NCBI RefSeq assembly: GCF_024793945.1
Contig: NZ_JANUSD010000001.1
Location: 248,001 to 312,000 of the forward strand
Direction: 5' to 3'
DNA length: 64,000 nucleotides
Origin: Emticicia fluvialis
Lineage (GTDB): Bacteria > Bacteroidota > Bacteroidia > Cytophagales > Spirosomataceae
In this document: positions 27,122-35,242 of the stretch, in pieces
Position numbering within the stretch: the stretch's first letter is position 1
Layout of the letters: every line of letters begins with the position of its first letter
Program-made: the position numbers and the translations under genes
Notes under the pieces: model-generated
Told to the model about the DNA's origin: nothing
The model's database searches: none
The model's input: only the letters and a program-made list of their open reading frames with translations

Positions 27122-27202
27122 ATATAGAAAGCTGATACAGCTTATTGAGCAGTTTTTCTCTGTAAAACATTGGTAATGAATATAAAATAAACTTTTAGTG
27201 TA

Positions 27203-28132
27203 ATGTTAAACAGAAGAGATTTCCTTAGGAATTCGGGGGTATTAGCTCTCGGAGGCCTTGCATGGCAGGGTCAGGCAAAAGACTTGTTAAACTTCAAAAC
27301 AAAATTTGAACCGGGCGTTCAGTTGTTTACCACTTTGTCGGTAATTGATAAAGACGTAAGCGGTACGCTTAAGCAGATAGCAGCTATAGGCTATAAAAAT
27401 ATTGAGTCGGCATTTAGCATGAAAGGCGGCTACTACGGCATGAAACCCAAAGAATTTGCCACACTGGTAAAAGACCTGGGCATGACCTGGCAGTCGCACC
27501 ATGTAATGGGGGCTCCGTTCAGAATGCTTATGCCTGCACAAACCGACCCCAAAGCCCCTGCAAGACCAATGCCCAAACTACCGCCAATAAAAGACCTGAT
27601 GAACAATATGCAGGAAGTAGTAGACGATGCAGCCGAAGGCGGAGTAAAGTACCTGGTATGTGCTACCACCCCGGTTAAAACGCTCGATGAAGTAAAACAG
27701 TCGCTTGAAGTACTGCAAAAAACAGGTGAAGCCTGTAAAAAAGCCGGTATTACCTTTGCCTTTCATAATCACAGCGCTGAGTTTGAGCCGGTTGAAGGCC
27801 AGTTGCCGTTTGATATTTTTGCCTCTCAAACCAGTGCTGATATATTGAAGTTTGAGCTTGACATCGCCTGGGCTATCAAGGCAGGTATAGACCCTGTGGC
27901 TTTGTTTGCCAAACATAAGGGGCGGTTCCCGCTCTGGCATGTAAAAGACCTTAGCAAAGACAAACAGATGCCTGTTGAAATTGGCAAAGGATACATTGAT
28001 TATACACCTGTGTTTGCTGCAGCCAAAACAGCCGGAATGAAATACTATTTTGTTGAGCAGGATGGCGCTCCGTCGCCGGTTGATAACCTCACTACCAGCT
28101 ACAACACCCTGAAAAAGGTAGTAGGGGCATAA
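27203..28132 (+). CDS. Tat-exported sugar phosphate isomerase/epimerase-like TIM barrel
   Basis: A 309-residue protein of the xylose-isomerase-like TIM-barrel family (AP_endonuc_2, COG1082). A Tat signal precedes it (LNRRDFLRNSGVLALGG). Barrel landmarks: GYKNIESAFS, WQSHHVMGAP, FAFHNHSAEFEP with metal-binding histidines, KFELDIAWAIKAG, and LWHVKDL. Cytoplasmic relatives isomerise sugars or inositols. Exported ones in Bacteroidota often sit with GMC oxidoreductases and DUF1080 proteins, and some relatives cleave 3-keto-glycosides (established for the wider family, inferred here). It lies 81 nt after the carboxylesterase and is followed by a terminator. Confidence 0.88.
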   Translation: MLNRRDFLRNSGVLALGGLAWQGQAKDLLNFKTKFEPGVQLFTTLSVIDKDVSGTLKQIAAIGYKNIESAFSMKGGYYGMKPKEFATLVKDLGMTWQSHHVMGAPFRMLMPAQTDPKAPARPMPKLPPIKDLMNNMQEVVDDAAEGGVKYLVCATTPVKTLDEVKQSLEVLQKTGEACKKAGITFAFHNHSAEFEPVEGQLPFDIFASQTSADILKFELDIAWAIKAGIDPVALFAKHKGRFPLWHVKDLSKDKQMPVEIGKGYIDYTPVFAAAKTAGMKYYFVEQDGAPSPVDNLTTSYNTLKKVVGA

Positions 28133-28165
28133 TTTCAAAACACTAATTACTCCCGACCCTGAACG

Positions 28166-28216
28166 AACGAACAGCCGTCTTTGCTTGCAAAAGTAAAACG
28201 GCTGCATTCGTTTTTT
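28166..28216 (+). terminator. Rho-independent terminator after the isomerase-like gene
   Basis: Outer 6-bp stem (AACGAA 28166-28171 with TTCGTT 28207-28212) and inner 7-bp stem (28172-28178 with 28198-28204) with a 2-nt bulge, then a T-run. Confidence 0.75.
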
Positions 28217-28311
28217 GTATTAAACTGGTTTGAAATTGTTTTAAATTTGGATTGAAGCACAATCTCTTACTATATTTACTACGTATTCACCCTATAACCT
28301 TTACCTATGCA

Positions 28312-29187
28312 ATGAAGCACACTTTTATTGTGTTGTTTGTATTTTTGTCCCTAACTGCATTGGCACAGAAAGGTACCGTAAAAGAAAATCTTACCATCCC
28401 GAGTACCATTTTAGGCAAAGTTGTAAAGTATAACATTTATCTGCCGGCAGACTACCAGGCGTCTAATCGTTCTTATCCTATACTCTATCTGTTACATGGT
28501 TTTGGTGATGATGAAACCGGCTGGGTTCAATTTGGTGAGGCCAACAGTATTGCCGACAGGATGATTGAAAAGGGCGAAGCTGCACCTATGATAATTGCCA
28601 TGCCTGATGGCGGAGTAACCGGATATGTGAACAGTTTTGATGGTAAAGTGCGCTACGAAGACTTTTTTATCAATGAGTTTATTCCATACATAGAGTCTCA
28701 CTACAGAATACGAAATCAAAAACGGTATCGTGCCATTGCCGGGCTCTCAATGGGGGGCTATGGTACCCTGATTATGTCGACCAAACATCCTGATTTATTT
28801 ACGGCTGCGGCCCCTCTTAGTGCCGGAGTACGCACCGACGACGAAGTACTTGCCATGCCAGACGCCCAATGGGCCAGTTCTTATGCTCAGCGTTATGGCA
28901 GCAATCTGGTTGGGGCAGCCCGTTTGAACCCGCATTATCAGAAGAATTCAATCCTTAAAATTGTTGAGACGGCTAATCCTGACGAAATCAAAAAAGTGCG
29001 TTATTATATTGATTGCGGCGACGACGACTTCCTTATTAAAGGTAATATGGCCCTGCATGCACTGATGATTGATAAAAAAATACCACATGAGTTCCGGGTT
29101 CGTCAGGGTGGGCATACCTGGACCTACTGGCGCACCGCATTGCCGGAGGTTCTGAAATTTGTGAGTGAAAGTTTCCATCAAAAATAA
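28312..29187 (+). CDS. Secreted esterase of the esterase D/feruloyl esterase-like family (copy 1)
   Basis: A 291-residue exported alpha/beta hydrolase (PF00756-type putative esterase). The ATG at 28312 begins a signal peptide (KHTFIVLFVFLSLTALAQ). Motifs: LYLLHGFGDDETGW (58-71), MPDGG, the nucleophile elbow AGLSMGGYG with Ser146, the acid-region ADPDE-like segment (ANPDEIKKV, then DCGDDDF), and a terminal histidine in RQGGHTWTYWR. The family includes feruloyl, acetyl-xylan and S-formylglutathione esterases; a signal peptide favours an extracytoplasmic carbohydrate-ester role. A TTG at 28252 would add a non-signal extension and is rejected. It is 12 nt upstream of a paralogue of almost the same length, so the two form a tandem duplication. 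Confidence 0.9.
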   Translation: MKHTFIVLFVFLSLTALAQKGTVKENLTIPSTILGKVVKYNIYLPADYQASNRSYPILYLLHGFGDDETGWVQFGEANSIADRMIEKGEAAPMIIAMPDGGVTGYVNSFDGKVRYEDFFINEFIPYIESHYRIRNQKRYRAIAGLSMGGYGTLIMSTKHPDLFTAAAPLSAGVRTDDEVLAMPDAQWASSYAQRYGSNLVGAARLNPHYQKNSILKIVETANPDEIKKVRYYIDCGDDDFLIKGNMALHALMIDKKIPHEFRVRQGGHTWTYWRTALPEVLKFVSESFHQK

Positions 29188-29199
29188 TTGTTCAGTATC

Positions 29200-30078
29200 A
29201 TGAAAAAACTAAATCTGCTTCTGCTGTTATTCATTTCAAGCCTTTCTTTTGCCCAGCAAGGCATAGTTAAAGAAAGTTTGAAACTAAAGAGTAGTATCTT
29301 AGGTAAAGATGTAAAGTATAATATCTACCTGCCTGCCGACTACGAGAAGAATAATCGTATGTATCCGGTGCTGTATCTGTTGCACGGCTATACCGATGAC
29401 GAAACCGGCTGGACACAATTTGGCCAGACACCCGAAATTGCCGATAAAACCATTAATAGTGGCGATGCCCCACCCATGATTATTGTAATGCCAGATGCCG
29501 GGGTAAGCTGGTACATGAATTCGTTCGACGGAAAAACAAAATTTGAAGATTTTTTCATAAAAGAGTTTATTCCTTATATTGAAACCAGCTACCGGATACG
29601 TTCTAAAAGGGAGTTCAGAGCGGTAGCAGGTCTTTCGATGGGTGGTCTGGGAACGCTGCTCTATGCAACCAAGCACCCTGATATGTTTACGGCAGCAGCA
29701 CCATTAAGTGCAGCCGTTTGGACAGACGAAGAGGTGGTGTCGGGCAATCAGAATCAGGACCAATGGAATTATGTTTTCGGCGATTTATACGGTAAGAACC
29801 TGAAAGGCAAAGAACGCCTTACTGAGCATTATTACAAAAACGCTCCGATAAAGATTGTAGAAACGGCTAATGCCGAAGAGCTAAAAAAAGTAAAGTTTTA
29901 TATTGATTGCGGCGATGACGACTTCCTGATTAAAGGTAACATGGCCTTGCATGCCATGATGATAGACAAGAAGATACCACATGAGTTCAGGGTGAGAGAT
30001 GGCGGGCATACCTGGTCTTACTGGCGCACTGCTTTGCCCGAGGTGCTGAAATTTGTAGGAGACAGTTTTCATCGGTAA
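29200..30078 (+). CDS. Secreted esterase of the esterase D/feruloyl esterase-like family (copy 2)
   Basis: A 292-residue paralogue of the preceding gene, with the same architecture: signal peptide (KKLNLLLLLFISSLSFAQ), LYLLHGYTDDETGW, AGLSMGGLG with the nucleophile again at Ser146, DCGDDDF and RDGGHTWSYWR. Alignment by eye is nearly gap-free through residue 150 with many identities; later there is a small insertion (VSGNQNQDQ). The substrate-facing stretch after MPD differs (AGVSWYMNS against GGVTGYVNS), so the pair may differ in specificity. Start chosen at the ATG at 29200, 12 nt after the upstream stop; the two genes are certainly cotranscribed in arrangement. Followed by a low-complexity repeat region. 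Confidence 0.9.
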   Translation: MKKLNLLLLLFISSLSFAQQGIVKESLKLKSSILGKDVKYNIYLPADYEKNNRMYPVLYLLHGYTDDETGWTQFGQTPEIADKTINSGDAPPMIIVMPDAGVSWYMNSFDGKTKFEDFFIKEFIPYIETSYRIRSKREFRAVAGLSMGGLGTLLYATKHPDMFTAAAPLSAAVWTDEEVVSGNQNQDQWNYVFGDLYGKNLKGKERLTEHYYKNAPIKIVETANAEELKKVKFYIDCGDDDFLIKGNMALHAMMIDKKIPHEFRVRDGGHTWSYWRTALPEVLKFVGDSFHR

Positions 30079-30088
30079 GCATTTAAGC

Positions 30089-30290
30089 ATTTAGTGAATG
30101 AGTGATTTAGTGAATTAGTGAATGACGAATGCCGAATGAGTGAATTAGTGAATGGTGAATCAGCGGATTGATAAATGAGCAATAAATACAATGGGTAGCT
30201 TGCCACAATGTAAACTGAGTTACTACCCTTCACAATTAAAACATTCACTCAATCTCTCAATCACTCATTCATCATTCACCCAATCACTCA
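30089..30290. repeat. Low-complexity inverted repeat region (GTGAATTAGTGAAT-like)
   Basis: The left arm (about 30089-30165) is built from short units such as GTGAATTAGTGAATG and GAATGAGTGATTTAG. The right arm (about 30240-30290) contains their reverse complements (CACTCATTCATC, ATTCACCCAATCACTC). Between them a smaller palindrome has GGGTAG (30193-30198) and CTACCC (30223-30228). The 15-nt repeats at 5448-5491 share the same core on the opposite strand. Confidence 0.7.
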
Positions 30291-30347
30291 ATAAATTTCC
30301 AGACGCGTTTTTTTTACATTATCCATATTATTTAATCTTAATCTATA

Positions 30348-30878
30348 ATGAATCGTAGAGAAGCTGTTCAGAGACTTACCCTCTTAGTAAGTGGGGTATT
30401 ATCTCCGCCGGTAATAGCTGGCGTAATGGGACAAGTACTTAATACCGGCGAAAGCGTTGCTATTACCGCCGACCAGGAGGCATTGGTAGCAGAAGTGGCC
30501 GATGTCATCATCCCGACAACAGATACTCCGGGCGCAAAAGCAGCCGGAGCAGAGAAATTTATTGTCAGAGTAATGCGCGATTGCTATGTGAAAGAAGACC
30601 AGGATAAGTTTTACGCGGGTCTTGCCAGGTTGGATGCCGACAGCAAAACCAAATATGGTAAAAACTTTATGAGCCTGAGCGTTGCCGAAAAGAATGAAAT
30701 GGTGAAACAAACCATGACAACCGACAAGGCTTTCTTCTTAAGAATGAAAGAACTAACCACCGTAGGTTATTTTACCTCTGAAATTGGCGCTACGCAGGCA
30801 TTAGCCTATTTGCCGATACCGGGTAGATTCGATGGAAGTGCGCCTTATAAACCCGGCCAGAAAACCTGGGCCATTTAA
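30348..30878 (+). CDS. Gluconate 2-dehydrogenase subunit 3-like small subunit
   Basis: A 176-residue exported protein of the gluconate 2-dehydrogenase subunit 3 family (PF13618 type). It starts with a Tat-like signal (MNRREAVQRLTLLVSG) and carries the family pattern of a C-terminal helical domain (EVADVIIPTTDTPGAKAAGAEKFIVR, given here only in part as VIIPTTDTPGAKAAGA; and EIGATQALAYLPIPGRFDG). Known partners are FAD-dependent GMC dehydrogenases, which may need this subunit for export and maturation. The GMC gene follows after 39 nt and a c-type cytochrome gene follows that, completing a three-part periplasmic dehydrogenase. Role in catalysis is not direct. Confidence 0.9.
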   Translation: MNRREAVQRLTLLVSGVLSPPVIAGVMGQVLNTGESVAITADQEALVAEVADVIIPTTDTPGAKAAGAEKFIVRVMRDCYVKEDQDKFYAGLARLDADSKTKYGKNFMSLSVAEKNEMVKQTMTTDKAFFLRMKELTTVGYFTSEIGATQALAYLPIPGRFDGSAPYKPGQKTWAI

Positions 30879-30917
30879 TTCTTAACCTATTCACAGTTAA
30901 ACGTACCGACAAATCAA

Positions 30918-32636
30918 ATGAACTTAAATATAGATGCTATTAAAGCCCAGACCTACGACGCCATCGTGATTGGCTCGGGTGTTACCGGTGGTTGGGCAGC
31001 AAAAGAACTGACAGAAAAAGGCCTGCGTGTAATTATGCTTGAAAAAGGCAAACAGCTTGAACACGTAACCGGTTATGAAAACGCCATGAAAGACCCATGG
31101 CAGATGCAATATAACGGCCGTCTGACTATTGCGCAGAAGGAATCTCATCCGAAATTATCGCGCGATTACCCTTATAATGAAATGACAGAAAAGTACTGGA
31201 TGAACGATTCAGACTCTATGTATAAAGAAGATAAAAGATTTGACTGGTTTCGTCCGGGTATAGTTGGTGGTAAATCTATTATGTGGGGGCGTCAGTCGTA
31301 TCGTTGGAGTGACCTTGATTTTGAAGCCAACCTAAAAGACGGAATTGCCGTTGACTGGCCCATCCGTTATAAAGATGTGGCACCGTGGTACTCTTATGTA
31401 GAAAAATTTGTGGGTATATCTGGCGAAAAACTGAATCTGCCTCAATTGCCTGATAGCGAGTTTCTGCCTCCGATGGAAATGTACTGGGTAGAAAAAGAAG
31501 TGCGTAAACGCATTGAGAAGAACTTCCCGGGCAGGCACATGACCATTGGCCGTGTGGCTAACCTTTCTGAGGCAGCCAAAGCACAATTGGGTATCGGCCG
31601 TACCTCATGCCAGTACCGTAACAAATGTTCTTTGGGTTGTCCGTATGGCGCCTATTTCAGTACGCAGTCTTGTACATTGCCTCCGGCAGCTAAAACCGGT
31701 CGCCTTACCTTGCGTCCTGATTCGGTAGTTACCGAAATCATTTATGATGAGAACAAAAAACGTGCAACAGGCGTAAGAGTAACCGATGCCGTTACGCTTC
31801 AGCCAACCGAATATTATGCTAAAATAGTATTTGTTTGTGGTAGCGCTTTGGGTTCAACTTCTATTATGCTTAACTCAAAATCTAACCGTTTCCCTAACGG
31901 GTTGGGTAATGACTCGGGCCAGTTGGGTCATAACCTCATGGACCACCACTTCCGCACAGGTGCATCGGGTATCTATGAGGGTGGCCTTGATAAATACTCT
32001 TATGGCCGCCGTGCCAACGGTATTTATGTGCCTCGTTACCGCAATATTGGTACCGACAAACGTGAGTACCTGCGTGGTTTCGGTTATCAGGGTGGTGCCG
32101 GGTCTGGTCGTCAGGGATGGCAGCGCAACGTAGCCGAATTGAGCTTCGGTGCAGAATATAAAAACGAAGTTACCCAACCGGGCGCATGGACAATGGGCTT
32201 GAGTGGTTTTGGTGAAACCCTGCCCTATTATGAAAACAGAATGTATCTGCACCCTACCGAAAAAGACAAATGGGGTATGCCAATAGTGGTGTTTGATGCA
32301 GAGCTGAAAGAAAATGAGAAAAAAATGCGCATTGATATGCTGAACGATGCCAAAGAAATGTTGGAAAGCGCAGGCGTTAAAAACGTAAGAGGCTACGACA
32401 ACGGCTCTTATCTGGGTATGGCTATTCATGAAATGGGTACCGCCCGTATGGGTAGAGACCCTAAAACTTCAGTATTAAATGCCAATAATCAGATTCATGA
32501 TGTGAAAAACGTATTTGTAACCGACGGAGCCTGTATGGCCTCGGCCTCATGCGTTAACCCATCGTTAACCTACATGGCGCTTACTGCCCGTGCAGCAGAT
32601 TTTGCTGTGAAGGAGCTGAAGAAGAAAAACCTATAA
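30918..32636 (+). CDS. GMC-family FAD-dependent sugar dehydrogenase, catalytic subunit
   Basis: A 572-residue flavoprotein oxidoreductase. The dinucleotide-binding motif VIGSGVTGGWAAKEL (17-31) and the E at LEKGK bind FAD. Other landmarks are the GGKSIMWGRQSYRW substrate-loop region, a cysteine cluster CQYRNKCSLGCPYG, HEMGTARMG (a GMC active-site region with His) and the C-terminal NPSLTYMALTARAADF. The cysteine-rich loop resembles that of bacterial glucose/gluconate/glucoside dehydrogenases, in which it can bind an Fe-S cluster (known for relatives, not proven here). No signal of its own is seen, so it probably leaves the cell with the Tat-type small subunit. Likely reaction: oxidation of a sugar or glycoside, possibly at C3, with electrons passed to the adjacent cytochrome. 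Confidence 0.9.
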   Translation: MNLNIDAIKAQTYDAIVIGSGVTGGWAAKELTEKGLRVIMLEKGKQLEHVTGYENAMKDPWQMQYNGRLTIAQKESHPKLSRDYPYNEMTEKYWMNDSDSMYKEDKRFDWFRPGIVGGKSIMWGRQSYRWSDLDFEANLKDGIAVDWPIRYKDVAPWYSYVEKFVGISGEKLNLPQLPDSEFLPPMEMYWVEKEVRKRIEKNFPGRHMTIGRVANLSEAAKAQLGIGRTSCQYRNKCSLGCPYGAYFSTQSCTLPPAAKTGRLTLRPDSVVTEIIYDENKKRATGVRVTDAVTLQPTEYYAKIVFVCGSALGSTSIMLNSKSNRFPNGLGNDSGQLGHNLMDHHFRTGASGIYEGGLDKYSYGRRANGIYVPRYRNIGTDKREYLRGFGYQGGAGSGRQGWQRNVAELSFGAEYKNEVTQPGAWTMGLSGFGETLPYYENRMYLHPTEKDKWGMPIVVFDAELKENEKKMRIDMLNDAKEMLESAGVKNVRGYDNGSYLGMAIHEMGTARMGRDPKTSVLNANNQIHDVKNVFVTDGACMASASCVNPSLTYMALTARAADFAVKELKKKNL

Positions 32637-32659
32637 TTGCCTTGATAACAGGTGTTTTT

Positions 32660-32697
32660 TTAACCTCTCCGGCATTATGCAGGAGAGGTTAATTTAT
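32660..32697 (+). terminator. Terminator after the GMC dehydrogenase gene
   Basis: 11-bp stem (32660-32670 with 32682-32692) closing an 11-nt loop, preceded by T7 and followed by TTTATTAA. It lies 81 nt before the cytochrome-FG-GAP gene, so some read-through is possible. Confidence 0.65.
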
Positions 32698-32717
32698 TAA
32701 TAAATAAGATTGACACA

Positions 32718-34247
32718 ATGAACCTATTCAGGATAATAAGCTTTCTGTCTTTTTTTAGTTTATTATTTGCCATGAGCTGCAACAACCTGCAGGATGCCAG
32801 CCAGAATACCGGTGAGCAACTGGCCAGAAAACATTGTGCATCATGCCATTTGTTTCCTGAACCTGAATTACTGGATAAGTCGGCCTGGCAGCAAGGTGTG
32901 TTGCCCGAGATGGCGCTGCAACTGGGCTTTCAGATGAACGGAGGTAAGATTTACCCCGATGTACAGCTGGAAACAAACGGAGACTCAAGCTATTTTGTCA
33001 GCAAATCGGCCATGAGTATTGAAGATTGGGAGTTGCTGGTAAAGTATTATGTTGATAACGCACCCGAAAAGTTAAAGCCACAGAACCGTCCGCCTATTAA
33101 AGATATTACCGGGTTATTTGAGGTACGCGCGCATTATGCCAGAAAAGGCAGTTTCCCCTCAACAACCTATATCAGAATTGACGAGGGCAACCAGCAGATT
33201 TATGAAGCCAGCTTGGCTGATAGTTCGCTGAATGTATTGGATAAAAATCTGAAAGAAGTTTCGGCCAGAAAAATTGATGCCACAATTGTAGATATCGACT
33301 TTGATGGAGACCTGAAAAAGCCCGGTAAACGCAGTGGTTTTATGTGTAGTATCGGCATCTTGCATCCTAACGATTTACGGACAGGCAAATTACTTGATCT
33401 TAACGCCACAGCCCAAACCCCGCCGTTGATTGACAACCTGCAAAGACCCGTACAAAGCCTTGCTGTTGATATGGATAACGACGGTTGGAAAGACCAGCTG
33501 ATTTGTAGCTTTGGTAACACAAACGGGGTGCTGGCCTGGTATAAAAACCTGAACGGCAAGGGCTACGAAAAACGGGTAATAAGAGAGCTGCCCGGGGCTA
33601 TTAAGGCCTACATTGCTGACGAAAACAAAGACGGCCTGCCGGATATTTGGGTTTTGTTTGCTCAGGCACAGGAAGGTATATTTTTATTGTTGAATAAAGG
33701 TAATGGAAACTTTGAAACCAAAGAGATACTGCGGTTTCCGCCCGTTTATGGCTCTGCCTACTTTGAGTTAACCGATTTAAATAAAGACGGTCATAAAGAT
33801 ATTGTGTATGTAAGTGGAGATAACGCCGATTTCTCCAGAAACGTATTGAAGAATTATCACGGCATATACGGCTACCTGAACAACGGCAGATATGAATTTA
33901 AACAGGCTTTTTTCTTTCCTGTAAATGGTTGTTTTAAGGCTATTCCGGCTGATTTTGATAAGGATGGCGACGTAGACCTGGCAGCGATATCGTATTTTCC
34001 GGATAGAAAAAATCAACCCACCGAAGGCTTTGTGTATCTTGAAAATCAGGGGAACTTCAATTTTAAACCTTATACGATTAAAGAGGTGAAATCTGGCAAC
34101 TGGTTGCTATTGGATGCCGGAGACCTGGATGGCGATGGCGATAAAGACCTGGTAATTGGCAGCCTTGATTTGAACAAACAAAACCGGAATGGGTCTCGGA
34201 GAGATACCTCGTTTCTGTTATTAACAAACAAGCTGATAAAAAAATAA
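32718..34247 (+). CDS. c-type cytochrome fused to FG-GAP/VCBS repeats, lipoprotein
   Basis: A 509-residue exported lipoprotein. The signal peptide ends LLFAMSC with lipidated Cys21, followed at once by a single c-type heme motif CASCH (40-44). After about 100 residues comes an FG-GAP/VCBS beta-propeller (motifs DMDNDGWKDQL, DENKDGLPDIW, DLNKDGHKDIV, DFDKDGDVDLA, DLDGDGDKDLV). Only the CxxCH heme is visible; a distal methionine ligand may be one of those at about 65-85 (MALQLGFQMNG). Sitting just after the GMC and subunit-3 genes, it is a good candidate for the electron acceptor of that dehydrogenase, anchored in a membrane. The propeller might dock the partner or the substrate. That role is inference. 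Confidence 0.88.
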   Translation: MNLFRIISFLSFFSLLFAMSCNNLQDASQNTGEQLARKHCASCHLFPEPELLDKSAWQQGVLPEMALQLGFQMNGGKIYPDVQLETNGDSSYFVSKSAMSIEDWELLVKYYVDNAPEKLKPQNRPPIKDITGLFEVRAHYARKGSFPSTTYIRIDEGNQQIYEASLADSSLNVLDKNLKEVSARKIDATIVDIDFDGDLKKPGKRSGFMCSIGILHPNDLRTGKLLDLNATAQTPPLIDNLQRPVQSLAVDMDNDGWKDQLICSFGNTNGVLAWYKNLNGKGYEKRVIRELPGAIKAYIADENKDGLPDIWVLFAQAQEGIFLLLNKGNGNFETKEILRFPPVYGSAYFELTDLNKDGHKDIVYVSGDNADFSRNVLKNYHGIYGYLNNGRYEFKQAFFFPVNGCFKAIPADFDKDGDVDLAAISYFPDRKNQPTEGFVYLENQGNFNFKPYTIKEVKSGNWLLLDAGDLDGDGDKDLVIGSLDLNKQNRNGSRRDTSFLLLTNKLIKK

Positions 34248-34249
34248 CC

Positions 34250-34285
34250 ATAAGGGCAGGTTTTTGTACGCTGCCCTTATAATTT
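34250..34285. terminator. Bidirectional terminator between convergent genes
   Basis: Perfect 10-bp stem (34250-34259 with 34271-34280) between the plus-strand cytochrome gene and the minus-strand secreted-protein gene. T-rich and A-rich flanks suit termination in both directions. Confidence 0.8.
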
Positions 34286-34286
34286 A

Positions 34287-34994
34287 TTAATTGCAGCCTT
34301 TGGTGTAGGCGTGCAGATGTTCGTCAAATTTTATCCAGCTATGGTTGCCTTTTAGTTTATCAACCAGTTGGGGGCAGTCTTTGTATAGCACGGCATAAGC
34401 CTCTTCATAATCTTTCTTTCTCAGTTTTACGGCTGCGGCATCACCTATCTTTACATAGTAAGATTTGTTAACTTCATCTTCAATGGCAAAACCATTTTTA
34501 AATTCCATGGTTCTGGTTGAAACCCCCAGCGGATTATGAAATACCTTGATTTTCTCGCTGAATGTCGGGTTTACCAATTGCAGCAGTAGTTGGTCTGTTT
34601 TTGCATGATTGGCAACACTGGTTTTTTCAAAATAAGCATATCCCTGTTGTATCACCTCATTGTTTACGCCTTTTCCCCTCCATTTGCGTGGATCGAAAGT
34701 CAGGTTTATGGCATTATTTATCTTGTTGAATTGGCTGATGGGCAAATACATCGCTGTAATGCTTTCTGCTTTTACTTTGGTCTTTTTGCTTTCTCCGCTC
34801 GGCTTTAGCACAAGGCTCTGGATAAGTCCGTTTTTTTGATTGACCGAACTGACGGTTCCTTCCAGCGTGTTACCGTCTGCCAGATAAATGTAGGCGGTCT
34901 CCTGGGTAGAAAACTGCTCATAAGCCGGTGTAAACAACTGGCCAAATGCGGTGGTGCAGCTTAGTAAACTTAAAAGCAATGCTATCTTTTTCAT
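34287..34994 (-). CDS. Secreted protein of unknown function
   Basis: A 235-residue protein with a clear signal peptide (MKKIALLLSLLSCTTAFGQ) and no family I recognise. The mature part begins with a segment that looks like a small beta domain (YIYLADGNTLEGTVSSV), followed by alternating charged and hydrophobic strands, and a lysine-rich helical C-terminus (LRKKDYEEAYAVLYKDCPQLV) ending in cysteine and asparagine. No transmembrane segment, repeats or catalytic motif. It ends at the shared terminator with the cytochrome gene. A 248-nt gap separates it from the P1 peptidase gene upstream on the same strand, so it may have its own promoter. Confidence 0.8.
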   Translation of the reverse strand: MKKIALLLSLLSCTTAFGQLFTPAYEQFSTQETAYIYLADGNTLEGTVSSVNQKNGLIQSLVLKPSGESKKTKVKAESITAMYLPISQFNKINNAINLTFDPRKWRGKGVNNEVIQQGYAYFEKTSVANHAKTDQLLLQLVNPTFSEKIKVFHNPLGVSTRTMEFKNGFAIEDEVNKSYYVKIGDAAAVKLRKKDYEEAYAVLYKDCPQLVDKLKGNHSWIKFDEHLHAYTKGCN

Positions 34995-35242
34995 AATTGT
35001 TTATAATTGTTGTTAATAAATAAAAGGTTTTGTTTCATCACTGCCTGATGCGGTGTTCAAGCAAGACAACCCTGATGCCCACTACCCCTATATGGTGTTA
35101 TGAAATTTTTTAAGATACAGAAAGCTAATGCCTGCGCATGGCTGAACAGCACGGCTTTCCCATCAGGCTGTGCAAGATAGCCTGGCAGTGGTATGCTGGT
35201 AAATCAAAGCTTTTTTAACGACAGTATGGCCGTAGCGAGCGG

